64,000 bases of DNA from Galdieria sulphuraria (Eukaryota > Rhodophyta > Bangiophyceae > Galdieriales > Galdieriaceae): contig NW_005178458.1 in NCBI RefSeq assembly GCF_000341285.1, positions 1 through 64,000 of the forward strand. The letters are read 5' to 3'. The notes under the pieces were generated by a model that saw only the letters and a list, made by a program, of their open reading frames with translations, ran no database searches and had not been told where the DNA came from. The translations under genes and the position numbers were made by a program. Positions 30,459-39,376 of the stretch are shown piece by piece; positions within the stretch are counted from its first letter, which is position 1, and every line of letters starts with the position of its first letter.

Positions 30459-31855
30459 GAGATTCGAAAGTTCCATCAATCTAGCAGATGTAAACGAAGA
30501 ATGACGACACTTCGTTTTAATTACAAAGCAGTGATGAAAATGACGAGTTATTTGTGGTTCCCTCTGTTGAATCAATTACGAAACATCAGCAAGGACGTGT
30601 ACTTGCGATCAGTAATGAGACACGGGATATCTTGTTAGAGGAAGAAGAAAGGATGGCGATCAATGCTTTCTTTTGTAAAGTAACAGGCGATTATATCCTT
30701 TATTTTGTAGTATAAATAAAAGTGGGGTTCAAATGTGATGGAGAATAGAAGTATTTACTGTTCATACAATCATGATAAGCTAAATTTTGATATCTTCATG
30801 ACGTTATCATGCTCGTTAACAGGTTGAGCTCAGAATTCGAAAATAACTTCGTCGATCTTATGATTCTCACGAGGAACTGTAAAATGAAAAGACATTAGAT
30901 TTTATCCAAAGTGATATGCCGCCTACATTTTGCAGCTCCTCATGGATACCTAAGAAATGTCAGTTGTTGTTATATTGTCACTGACCATTGCACGGTTCTC
31001 CTATCGATTCGTATCAACTGAAAAAGAATAGAAGAATGAGGTCTTGTTGAAAAAGTTTCAACTAGCGTTAGTTGGATAGGCTGAGGAGAACTTTTCTAAA
31101 TTTCTTGTTAAGATTCTTCCAAAAGTTCTGAGGAGGGGATAAGTATTCTCTCAGCTTCGTGATAAATGAAAAGAAGCATATTGTTACTTGGAGTTGTAGG
31201 ATTTTAAAAGTTCCGATTTTGTACAGAAAGTGGACTGTATTCATTCTCGTTCTATAACAGCAGAGATACTGAGATATTTGCTTTTCTAAGTAACAAGATG
31301 GAATAAGTTTGTAGGATTTGTCGTTGAAGCCAATCTGTCGACTAGGAGTCTTTCGTGCATTTTTATTTTTGCACTATCACAGGCAGTTTATAATAATAAT
31401 CTTCCTTGTCGAACAGTTTAAAGAATGAGCGATCATTGAAAATCTTTAAAAATTCCGAGGTTTCTATTGTTGCAATTTCTTTAGTTGTACATTTTTGTTT
31501 GGTGTATCTTTACATCTCCTGTGCCTTGAACTCGCCAATGCTTAGAAATTCTGTTGCCACGATAAATTGGATTCGATTTCCCTTGAGTGGAATTTAGTAC
31601 TTTGGATTTTCCCTCGATCGCTTAAGCGTCCCTTGTCCATGAGTCTTTCCGAGGTAAACACGTGCCAAACAGATTTCTTCCCTCACTCTTTTTGGTTGCC
31701 GTACGTAGAATTTCTTGTCATGACTTGACAAGGTTACCTCGGAACAACCAAACGCTTGCCAATTATTCTAACCAGAGTCACACTTGTAACACCAGAGTGT
31801 CTTAAGACTGACCGAAATACTGGCTCCATTAGCTTCAAAGGAACAACAGACTCCA
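30459..31855. other. intergenic, 1.4 kb, no supported gene
   Basis: Between two MYB genes. A frame of about 60 codons ending near 30713 (reads SSDENDELFVVPSVE and later EEEERMAINAFF) has coding-like composition but no start or donor could be tied to it. The rest is AT-rich with stops in all frames. I see no tRNA or snRNA consensus. Confidence 0.4.
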
Positions 31856-33143
31856 ATGACAGTTGTCGTCCCAGAGAAGGGGGAGTCCAAAGCAACCAAC
31901 GTTATGTTTGACTCAAAGTCACTTTTTATTCAAAAGTTGGAAAACCAGGAAGGGTCTCTCGGTTCTTTGGGTTGGACCGAACAAGAAGACAGGAGGCTTG
32001 TAGAGGTAAAGAGGTTTCCAGTGCCAACTAGACTTGTTTTCTCATAAGCTTTGAAGCTTCATCGAAAGTACGGTAATCGCTGGGCGCTTATCAAGAAGTT
32101 TATGGGTGGCAAAACTGGGCAGCAGTGTTTGAAAAGATGGTAGGAAATATTTTAGGAGTTTTGAGTCATTGCGTAAACGTTGTCTTAGGAGATACACTCT
32201 CGATCCTACCGTTAGAAAGGATTCTTGGACCAAAGAAGAGACAGAAAGACTCATGAAGCTTCATGAAGAACTTGGCAGTAAGTGGTCGGATATTGCGAGG
32301 AAGTTGGGAACGGGAAGGACGGATATCCAGTGTCGTTACAGATATTTCAGAGTACTTGCTGGAAAGGCTACAAACACTGTATCACGAGATGCCAGTCGTT
32401 TGTATAGGACTTATTCAGTCTGTGACTCAAGCACCGTTAATGAAGAAATGGGTTGCAAATACGTTGAGTTGCCAAGCAGCATGCAGCGTAGGTCTTCTGA
32501 CCCAGGAAGCAGTGTCGAGATATCTTTTGTGCAAAGCGAAAATATATCCATCCCTGAAATGACAGAAGTCTCTCATTCACTTGGGTCTGGGCTTAACGAG
32601 CGAGCTTTGAATTCTCGAGAACGTTGTACGCAACATTCTCACTACGGTAGTATTGGTCAGGAACAAACTGGAACATTGGATAGATTTAGGAAAGAGGACC
32701 TTGCACCTACAGTTTGTCCAGATTGTGGAATAGCGCGAGTAAGACCTTTACATAGCGTTCCTGTTTCCAGAGTTGCAGAGTCAAATTATGCGTCTTATTC
32801 ATGTCTTAATGCGTCTTCGCTTTCAGATAAAGGACAGTGGGTTGCACTGGACTCGATGATGGGCTTGACTCGAGATTCTCTGCAGTTTGAAAGTTTACGA
32901 AATGTGCCAAGGACGACTTTGCCACTTTTCAGGGATAGAAGTCGGAATGAAGAAGCATCATTCAATTCACTTATGGGAGTATGTAGTACGATCTCAGGAG
33001 CATCAGAAATGCAGGTTACTTTGAACGGAGATTTTTGCAATATTTTGCCACCGTTGCATATGAGCAGAATGAATACATTTGGTGCTAAAGATGACAATGC
33101 AATGATGGAGAGTTGTAATCTTCCTCCTCTTTGGGATTCTTAG
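31856..33143 (+). CDS. R2R3-MYB transcription factor
   Basis: Three exons: 31856-32005, 32057-32139, 32189-33143; 395 aa. Repeat 1 is split by intron 1: GWTEQEDRRLVE joins LHRKYGNRWALIKKF...CLKRW. Repeat 2 is SWTKEETERLMKLHEELGSKWSDIARKLGTGRTDIQCRYRYF. The Trp spacing is that of plant-type R2R3 MYBs. The acceptor at 32055-32056 was chosen over the one at 32047-32048 because it keeps both phase and MYB spacing and gives a 51-nt intron. The C-terminal region is Ser rich with an isolated CPDCG motif. Likely a nuclear DNA-binding regulator; targets unknown. Confidence 0.85.
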
Positions 33144-33482
33144 ATTTGGTTGTATTGGAGAAAATTGTGGACCTTTTTAGTTTGTTGTTTCTTTTGTTTT
33201 GTTGTTATCTGAGAGTTTCAACATATTTGTAAATAACACGCAAGAACAGTTTTATACATTTTACCTGTACCTTTTTATTCAAGGTGTGCAATATTCTGTA
33301 TGAGGCTCTAAACAGAAATTGTTAGAGGCTTGTGATCATATCACTTAAGTTATATAAAGACACGCTGCGCAAAAAGATTTCTGATAGACTCAAAAATCAT
33401 TTAGAAACCATTACATATCCTTAAAAAACTAAGATGTAAAAGAATTGCAATGAATGCAAAATTTACGAAAGAGCAAAGCTGA

Positions 33483-34736
33483 TCAAACCGTGCGGGAATT
33501 AAGAAACTTAACTGCTAAGTCCACTGAGCCATTAGCATCCAATAGCGCAACACAAACTCGCCTTTCGGGTACAAGATATTTATTACTTAGTTCTCGAACA
33601 ACTTTTTGCACAAGTCGCTCTTGCTCGCAATTCAATGCCTTGTTCTCTTCATCATAGAGTAGTTTACGACAGAAATGTGTATCATCTTTATAGTTATTTG
33701 TCGATAGAAGATTCGGGAAATGGCTTGCTTCCGTGAGATAAGTGGGTTGTCCCGAGACGATATTAATGCCTAACATGATATCTGACTTCTCTTGTTGCTC
33801 GGCAAATGAAATTTCAGTTGCTTGCATTTGCCTCTCCGACTCTTCTACACTTTTTCGTTGAAAAACAGAAGCCGTGATAGTCTTTTTTAAATCCTTATAA
33901 CTCTCTGAAAAGCTAGAAGTACTTCCTACATCAAATGCCGAAGATGTAGGATCTTCAGCATCCACGGGCAGTTGATTCCATGCTGAAACCGAAGCCGATC
34001 CTCGCTGCAAATATGGCTGTAGTCGAGTCTTAAAACGTTCTCTCATGGACTGCCAAGAACGATAGGGGCCCAGTATTTGCAATTCTTCTGCCCTTTGCCA
34101 TAGTTTCTGACCAAGAGGTCTCTCTTCGGGATATTTCATCGTCATTTCTTTAACGAAATTCACCAGGATCAAGTCATGCTCGTGGGTATACTTTTGTCGG
34201 TATCTTTTGACAGAGTCTGGAGTAGTCGAAGTAGCAATCTTCGCAGTAGCATGGCTCTCCTCACTAGGCGAGACAGCTTCAAGTTGTTCCTCCGAAATAT
34301 GGAACCTTTTTTTGGTCTGTTTAATCTCTCTTGAATTTGAATGGATAGACTTATTTCCAATCCTAAAGTCGTTCAAGTTGAGCAGCTTGTTTTGCTCTAT
34401 ACAGCTTTCTATGTAAGACAATGAAAAGCATTCAGTCAACTTGGCCGTCATCTTGCTAGCGCGTGAGAGTTTCGTATTTGTATCCAGAAGTACAATTACT
34501 TGTTCAGGGTCACAAGGGAGGCCGTTTTCATCCAAGTCCAAGACCATTCCTTGCAATTTGAAACTTTCAGGAAGTTTTCCTAACACCAAACCTCCTCGTT
34601 TCTTAATCAAAAGCTCAACATGATTTTTCTGACTGCTTAGACCCACGAAGAAACGTAAAGGCTCGCAATTTATCTGAAAAAGGTTATCAGGTGTGACGTG
34701 AACAGCATAGTCACTTTCCCTGTGGGTCGACTCCAT
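33483..34736 (-). CDS. RAP1-like telomere-associated protein (BRCT + Myb)
   Basis: Single exon, 417 aa from the first ATG. An N-terminal BRCT-like domain (about 17-125) starts LFQINCEPLRFFVG and has LLIKKRGGLVLGK and the C-terminal helix YIESCIEQNKLLNL. This is close in layout to the N-terminus of human RAP1 (TERF2IP). A Myb-type domain (about 182-250) reads KYTHEHDLILVNFVKEM...GQKLWQRAEE...SWQSMRERFKTRL, like the RAP1 Myb (YTxEDDxxILxxVKE...SWQSLKDRY). The last 50 residues (LVQKVVRELSNKY...AVKFLN) may correspond to the RAP1 C-terminal domain. The name is by domain order and motif match; a different BRCT/Myb protein remains possible. Confidence 0.7.
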   Translation of the reverse strand: MESTHRESDYAVHVTPDNLFQINCEPLRFFVGLSSQKNHVELLIKKRGGLVLGKLPESFKLQGMVLDLDENGLPCDPEQVIVLLDTNTKLSRASKMTAKLTECFSLSYIESCIEQNKLLNLNDFRIGNKSIHSNSREIKQTKKRFHISEEQLEAVSPSEESHATAKIATSTTPDSVKRYRQKYTHEHDLILVNFVKEMTMKYPEERPLGQKLWQRAEELQILGPYRSWQSMRERFKTRLQPYLQRGSASVSAWNQLPVDAEDPTSSAFDVGSTSSFSESYKDLKKTITASVFQRKSVEESERQMQATEISFAEQQEKSDIMLGINIVSGQPTYLTEASHFPNLLSTNNYKDDTHFCRKLLYDEENKALNCEQERLVQKVVRELSNKYLVPERRVCVALLDANGSVDLAVKFLNSRTV

Positions 34737-34763
34737 CAATTCGTAACTTTGCAAATGATCGTT

Positions 34764-34967
34764 TCAAGCGGGCTCGGAAGAAACAGGATTTTCTTGCACA
34801 TTCTCTAACCACAATACAAGTTGTCCTTTCAAGAAAGTGATAGTACTCATTTCTATTCGAATACAAAATGGAACGAAAAATGGGTGGATAGCTTTATTAC
34901 GAACTCTAAGATTGCTACCGAATATTCTGATGACAGTTTCAGGAAGTCTTTGAATAGCTAAATACAA
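34764..34967 (-). other. open frame upstream of, and in frame with, the RAP1-like gene
   Basis: 68 codons ending at a TGA that is in the same frame as the RAP1-like protein, three codons before its open frame continues. It reads RLPETVIRIFGS...FFVPFCIRIEMS...LVLWLENVQ and looks like coding sequence. It has no ATG near its start, so it would need an upstream exon. It could be a small separate gene or a 5' exon of the RAP1-like gene joined by an intron I could not place. No family recognised. Confidence 0.3.
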
Positions 34968-35080
34968 CTCTTAAGCTTGTTTACTGCTAAATAAATATCA
35001 ATAAAATAGTGTTCTTGTAATTTGAAATACCATCATTGAATAAGGTTATATTGGGTATCTTTGACACTATTGCTACGACG

Positions 35081-36718
35081 ATGTGGATTTGCTTCAGTCC
35101 AGGCTGTGCTTCTCGTGCTGTTAGAGACACGTTATGTTTCTGGCCGTTACGATACTCCTGGCGTTCACTTGCTGTGACTCCAGCTCGTCTTTTTTACACA
35201 AATCCTTTAGAAACAAGACGATGTCTTTTGCGGCATATTCAGTTTTTGAGATTCAACACGAATAATGGCTTAGGAAGGGCATTTTGTATGAGTCAAGAAA
35301 ACCAGTTAGAGAAGTCATGGTGGCACTTCTTGCAAACACTGCAGCAAAGAGAGAAAAGCAAATCCCAAGTTTGTGATATCGATGGAGTCTCCTTGAGGAA
35401 GCACGCGCATGATGTGCTTGCGTCATCAGGCAGCTTAGCACTTTCTGTAGAAGTAGAAAAAAAGAGGCAAGAACTCAATCAGTTATTGCAAGAGCATCAA
35501 GACAATATCTTGGACGAGAATCTGTGTCGTCAACTAGAAGTACTTGGTAATGCAATTCTGTACCACCTGGAAAGTGGTAAAACCACACTTCCAGTAAGCA
35601 GGACGAAAGGTACAGCGATAGGATGTGTTGTTTCCAACTCTCAAGATAAGTTCATCGGAAAGCAACCTAATGTTCTGTGGAGAAGCATCGATAAGTCAAT
35701 ATTGCGATCTCACCCCCTGTACCGTCCACTTCCTCCTCCTTACCTTATAAAGGTAGCAAGTTGTCATGATTTTCGCATGTTGAGACAGGATTCTGAGGAA
35801 TGGAAGATTGCTCGTAGTTTTTCACAAGTTAGCGCTAGTACTTTGTGGAAAATTCTTGGTTTTGGAGAACGAAGGGCAGCCACATTTTTAGGACTTCCTA
35901 ATAGCATGAAAGGCCATCATCATGCAATTCATGCATGGAAGTCACTTTTGAACCCATCATTTGAGGAAGTTTACGATTCTGTGAGTAAGATTCGTTTGAA
36001 ATGGGGACATTCTCATGAAGCCAACTGTTTATTGGCATTTCTTGAATATATGCATTCGTTTCAGGATATAAGAATGCAAGAAGTTGGACTCTTTGTGTTA
36101 GAGAAAGGACAAGTTTTGCCGCAATGGAACATTTTTTATGAGGAGCTTCCTACTATTTCGGCTAGTCCCGATGCTCTGTTTCGTGTTCGTAAAACGAATG
36201 GGGTTTGGAGCGTTTGGCAATTGTGTGAAGCGAAGTGTCGCTGTCCTTTTGTTCCTCGAATTGTAGCCTCTTCTTTGCATTCTTCCCTTGAAACATCTTC
36301 ACCTGAGAAAGGTCCTTTGTTCAGAAACAAAGATATTTTGAACTATGCGAATTGGTCATTTCTCAATTTTCGGCCATTAGAAAAACTTTCTCCTATTTAT
36401 TTTGCACAGATGCAATTGCAAATGTTATGTGCGAATATTGAAGAGCAAGGATATCTTATTTCATATAGTGTCACTAAAGGATCCAATATATTTCAAGTTA
36501 CACGTAGCAATGAATGGTTAGGTGCTTGTTTATCCTTTGTTCGTGAATTTTATAACAGATATGGAAGAAAAGAATCTAGCGCTTATCCTCCTGATGACTT
36601 TTTCTGGGATGTTCCTGGCTATCAAGATTTTCTTCAGTTGACAAAGGACTTGACGAGCCAATGTACTGTTTGGAAGCACATATCATATGAAGATTTCAAT
36701 TCATACATCAAATTTTAA
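35081..36718 (+). CDS. PD-(D/E)XK nuclease (YqaJ/lambda-exonuclease type), organelle-targeted
   Basis: Single exon, 545 aa from the first ATG. The N-terminal 70 residues are rich in Arg, Leu, Cys and Phe without acidic residues, a typical organelle presequence. The nuclease core shows a conserved Glu helix (KWGHSHEANCLLAFLEY), the Asp in ISASPDALF (about residue 361), the ExK motif CEAKCR (about 383) and a following QMQLQMLCANIEEQGYL helix. This is the D...ExK...Q order of YqaJ/lambda exonuclease-like enzymes. Such proteins could process recombination intermediates in mitochondria or plastids; the substrate is unknown. The region between residues 60 and 220 is predicted helical and not recognised. 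Confidence 0.75.
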   Translation: MWICFSPGCASRAVRDTLCFWPLRYSWRSLAVTPARLFYTNPLETRRCLLRHIQFLRFNTNNGLGRAFCMSQENQLEKSWWHFLQTLQQREKSKSQVCDIDGVSLRKHAHDVLASSGSLALSVEVEKKRQELNQLLQEHQDNILDENLCRQLEVLGNAILYHLESGKTTLPVSRTKGTAIGCVVSNSQDKFIGKQPNVLWRSIDKSILRSHPLYRPLPPPYLIKVASCHDFRMLRQDSEEWKIARSFSQVSASTLWKILGFGERRAATFLGLPNSMKGHHHAIHAWKSLLNPSFEEVYDSVSKIRLKWGHSHEANCLLAFLEYMHSFQDIRMQEVGLFVLEKGQVLPQWNIFYEELPTISASPDALFRVRKTNGVWSVWQLCEAKCRCPFVPRIVASSLHSSLETSSPEKGPLFRNKDILNYANWSFLNFRPLEKLSPIYFAQMQLQMLCANIEEQGYLISYSVTKGSNIFQVTRSNEWLGACLSFVREFYNRYGRKESSAYPPDDFFWDVPGYQDFLQLTKDLTSQCTVWKHISYEDFNSYIKF

Positions 36719-36775
36719 GCGAAAGATGGGTTGGTTAGAGTTTTTTCTGTGTTAGACTTGTTTCTTTTGTTTAAG

Positions 36776-37258
36776 GTTATATTGCGGAGTTTGCATTATC
36801 TCAAACTTCAAGTTGCTCTCCTACTACTTTGAACGGGTTGTGTACAATTTTTGTATTATAGCAACATTTCATTGTTGACAGACAACGTGTTGAGTATTTT
36901 CGAAAGAGTTGATAGGCTCTAATGCCCTTTGGAAAGATTTGGAATAGATGTACCAGACAGTTTTCAATGCAAGTTTAGTGAAGTTTCAATTTGTGCTGTT
37001 AAGTCAAATATATGATCGAACAACAGGCAACCTCAAAAAATTGTTCAAGAACCCACGAAACTTTCATTTTTACATAGACAGAATGTTTGGTTTAGAACAC
37101 TTCATGGAGTGAATGACAAGGAAACTCCAGTCGCCGAACATGTCCATATTTCACATTTGACTGTTATTAGGCTATCAAGAGAACCTAACTGGCATCCTAT
37201 CGTCGATTTCAAACAAGAAAGGTCTTATATGTATGACTTGTTTTATATCCAAATGTAG
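36776..37258 (+). CDS. small multi-exon hypothetical gene, 5' end unresolved
   Basis: Four exons can be joined in one frame: 36776-36811, 36862-36893, 36937-36972, 37027-37258, with introns of 50, 43 and 54 nt. The product contains FGIDVPDSFQCKQPQK, RQNVWFRTLHGVNDKETPVA and LSREPNWHPIVDFKQERS and ends at TAG. Composition and splice signals argue for a real gene, but no family is recognised and no start codon was found. The first exon must lie between the nuclease stop and 36776 or overlap it. A separate ATG-initiated short frame (36922-, reading MPFGKIWNRC) in another frame is the main competing reading. Confidence 0.45.
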
Positions 37259-37284
37259 AAAGTTCGAAATTAGAATGATGGATA

Positions 37285-38634
37285 ATGAACAGTAACCTTT
37301 TGGCAGCGTTTGCAAAGCCGCTGTTTCTTTTGTCAAAGCTGTATCATATCAGCAAACATAATCTGTTAACAAGTTGTCATAATCGTCTTTTGGTGCACTT
37401 TACACTCTGCAAGCAACAATCTACCCTTGCCAACGGCGATAGCGAAAGTGGTTGTTGGAACTCTCTCTGGCTTCAACTTGCAGAGCACTTGTCTGAACAA
37501 CACAACAAATTGCTTTTGGAGTCAAATATTCATGAAAAGAACTGCAGAATTTTTCGAGAAAAGCTTAATACGACTTTGCCGTTCTCTTCGTTATTAAGGC
37601 AGCGTCAGCTTTTGAGAGAAGACTTGCAAACTGCTTCTACTTTGAGGAGAGAAGAACTGCGATTGAATAAGGAGTCAGAGAAGGTTCTTGAAGTAGAAGA
37701 AAATCAAATCCTGTTAAAGCTGAAAGAAAATGAACAGAGAATTGTCGACTGTTGTCTGGATTTGATACAGAGACAACAAGAACCCTATCTAGACAGGGTA
37801 CAAGAAACTTTGCTAGAAATTCGTGCTGCTGCTGGAGGAGAAGAGTCTGCACTTTTTGCTAAAGATTTATGGAATATGTACGAAAAGTTTTGCTCAAGGA
37901 AGCAATGGATCGTTGAAATTCTTGAAATAAGCAAAACAGAACAGAGTGGCTTCAGAGAAATAGTTGCATTTGTCAGGTCCAAGGAGGCATATAAAATTCT
38001 GAAAAAGGAAGCTGGAGTTCATAGAGTGCAACGAATTCCACGCACGGAATCTTGTGGAAGAATACACTCCAGTACTATAAGTGTCGCAGTTTTACCAGGA
38101 CAATTGATGGCATTAGATGGTCTCTATGAAAATTCATCCAAGTCGTTTGTTGACGAGTCGCAACTAAAGTTTGAGTATTTCCGTGCTGGTGGTGCCGGAG
38201 GACAACATGTAAATAAGACAGAAAGTGCAGTCAGAGTTCGTCATATTCCGTCTGGTATTACTGTAACCTGTCAGGAGGAGAGGTCTCAGTTTGCCAATAA
38301 GAAGAGAGCAGTGAGTATATTGACTGCGAGGATATCTGCTCGAGAAAGAGAGAAGATGCGTTTGGAATTATCTTCTCAAAGGAAAGAGCAGACACAAGGT
38401 GGGGACAGAAATGAGAGAATCAGAACCTATAATTATTTGCAGTCAAGAGTGACAGATCATCGTTCAGGTTTTAGTGTACGTGGTGCAGGTTTTGAAGATT
38501 TATTGAACGGTGGAGAGTCTCTCGAACAAATGATAGAGAGTGTTCATGAACAAGAGCGACTAGATATGATAGAACATTTTTGCAAAATGTCAAAACCCAT
38601 TGAGCACTTGTTGAATTATCTGGTTCCGAAATAG
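37285..38634 (+). CDS. organellar peptide chain release factor 1 (RF1 type)
   Basis: Single exon, 449 aa. About 50 basic/hydrophobic residues at the N-terminus suggest a mitochondrial or plastid presequence. The class-1 release factor core has RAAAGGEESALFA, EAGVHRVQRIPRTES-GRIHSS and the GGQ peptidyl-hydrolysis motif FRAGGAGGQHVNKTES (about residue 305). GRIHTST-type text plus the overall length place it with RF1 (UAA/UAG reading) rather than RF2, which needs a programmed frameshift in bacteria. The C-terminal motif RTYNYLQSRVTDHRSG is also family specific. It starts 27 bp after the stop of the small upstream gene. Confidence 0.92.
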   Translation: MNSNLLAAFAKPLFLLSKLYHISKHNLLTSCHNRLLVHFTLCKQQSTLANGDSESGCWNSLWLQLAEHLSEQHNKLLLESNIHEKNCRIFREKLNTTLPFSSLLRQRQLLREDLQTASTLRREELRLNKESEKVLEVEENQILLKLKENEQRIVDCCLDLIQRQQEPYLDRVQETLLEIRAAAGGEESALFAKDLWNMYEKFCSRKQWIVEILEISKTEQSGFREIVAFVRSKEAYKILKKEAGVHRVQRIPRTESCGRIHSSTISVAVLPGQLMALDGLYENSSKSFVDESQLKFEYFRAGGAGGQHVNKTESAVRVRHIPSGITVTCQEERSQFANKKRAVSILTARISAREREKMRLELSSQRKEQTQGGDRNERIRTYNYLQSRVTDHRSGFSVRGAGFEDLLNGGESLEQMIESVHEQERLDMIEHFCKMSKPIEHLLNYLVPK

Positions 38635-39376
38635 GGATAGAAACTAAGTTGCTAACTTTACCCGATATTCGTAGACTTTGAGCTCATTTCAACACCAGTC
38701 GAGTCTAGTGATTAGATGAAGGAATTGGCTACAGAAATATGCGAAAACAGTAATGTGAAGATGGCCATTTTCTTCAAGTCTTTGGAAGTTAGTCCATTGG
38801 TCTAAATATATTCAACAAACGAGACTTTTTACCTTTTATGGATTCCTGAATAAAGAAAATTGTATACAAAGAGTTTTCTGCTATGGACTCAAGTAAGACG
38901 AGCGTTGGTGTTTTTGTTTTCGCTTTAACCATAAATCCGCTTCTAGTATATCAATAGCTAAAGTACAAAATGAAAATTAGAATCAAATCTATCAAAAATG
39001 TTCAAATCCAATATGTAAGCCATAGGCTACTTTGAAAACTACTTTACAAAATTTCAAGCTATTTCATTCACAGACTCTAGTGAACTATTCTTTCAATTAG
39101 CAGTCTTCGAAAAGGGTCAAGCATTCAGGCACTAGTATGCGACTTATCGTGTATCTCTATATTATAAACTGCTCATCGACTTTTTTTGACATCCCAGGAA
39201 TAGAAACTACTAAAGTATCAAACAATTCATGACGAAACAGCACTTTGTACAATAAGTCACAGTCAGAAAAAAGGAGACAAAATGACGAAATATAATTTTC
39301 AACATTGCTTCGATTGGATCGGTTGGCAGTTTGCCAACAAGTCACACCGTTAGAGTGCTTTGAATTGAACAAGCTT
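38635..39376. other. intergenic, 742 bp, no supported gene
   Basis: The frame of the downstream CCCH gene is open back to 39305 but lacks an ATG before 39377. The rest has only short frames. It should contain the RF1 3' end and the CCCH gene promoter. Confidence 0.4.

Noticed and set aside
32006-32048. Shorter first intron in the R2R3-MYB gene
   Set aside because: It breaks the reading frame by one base; the 51-nt intron ending at 32056 keeps the frame and the MYB Trp spacing.
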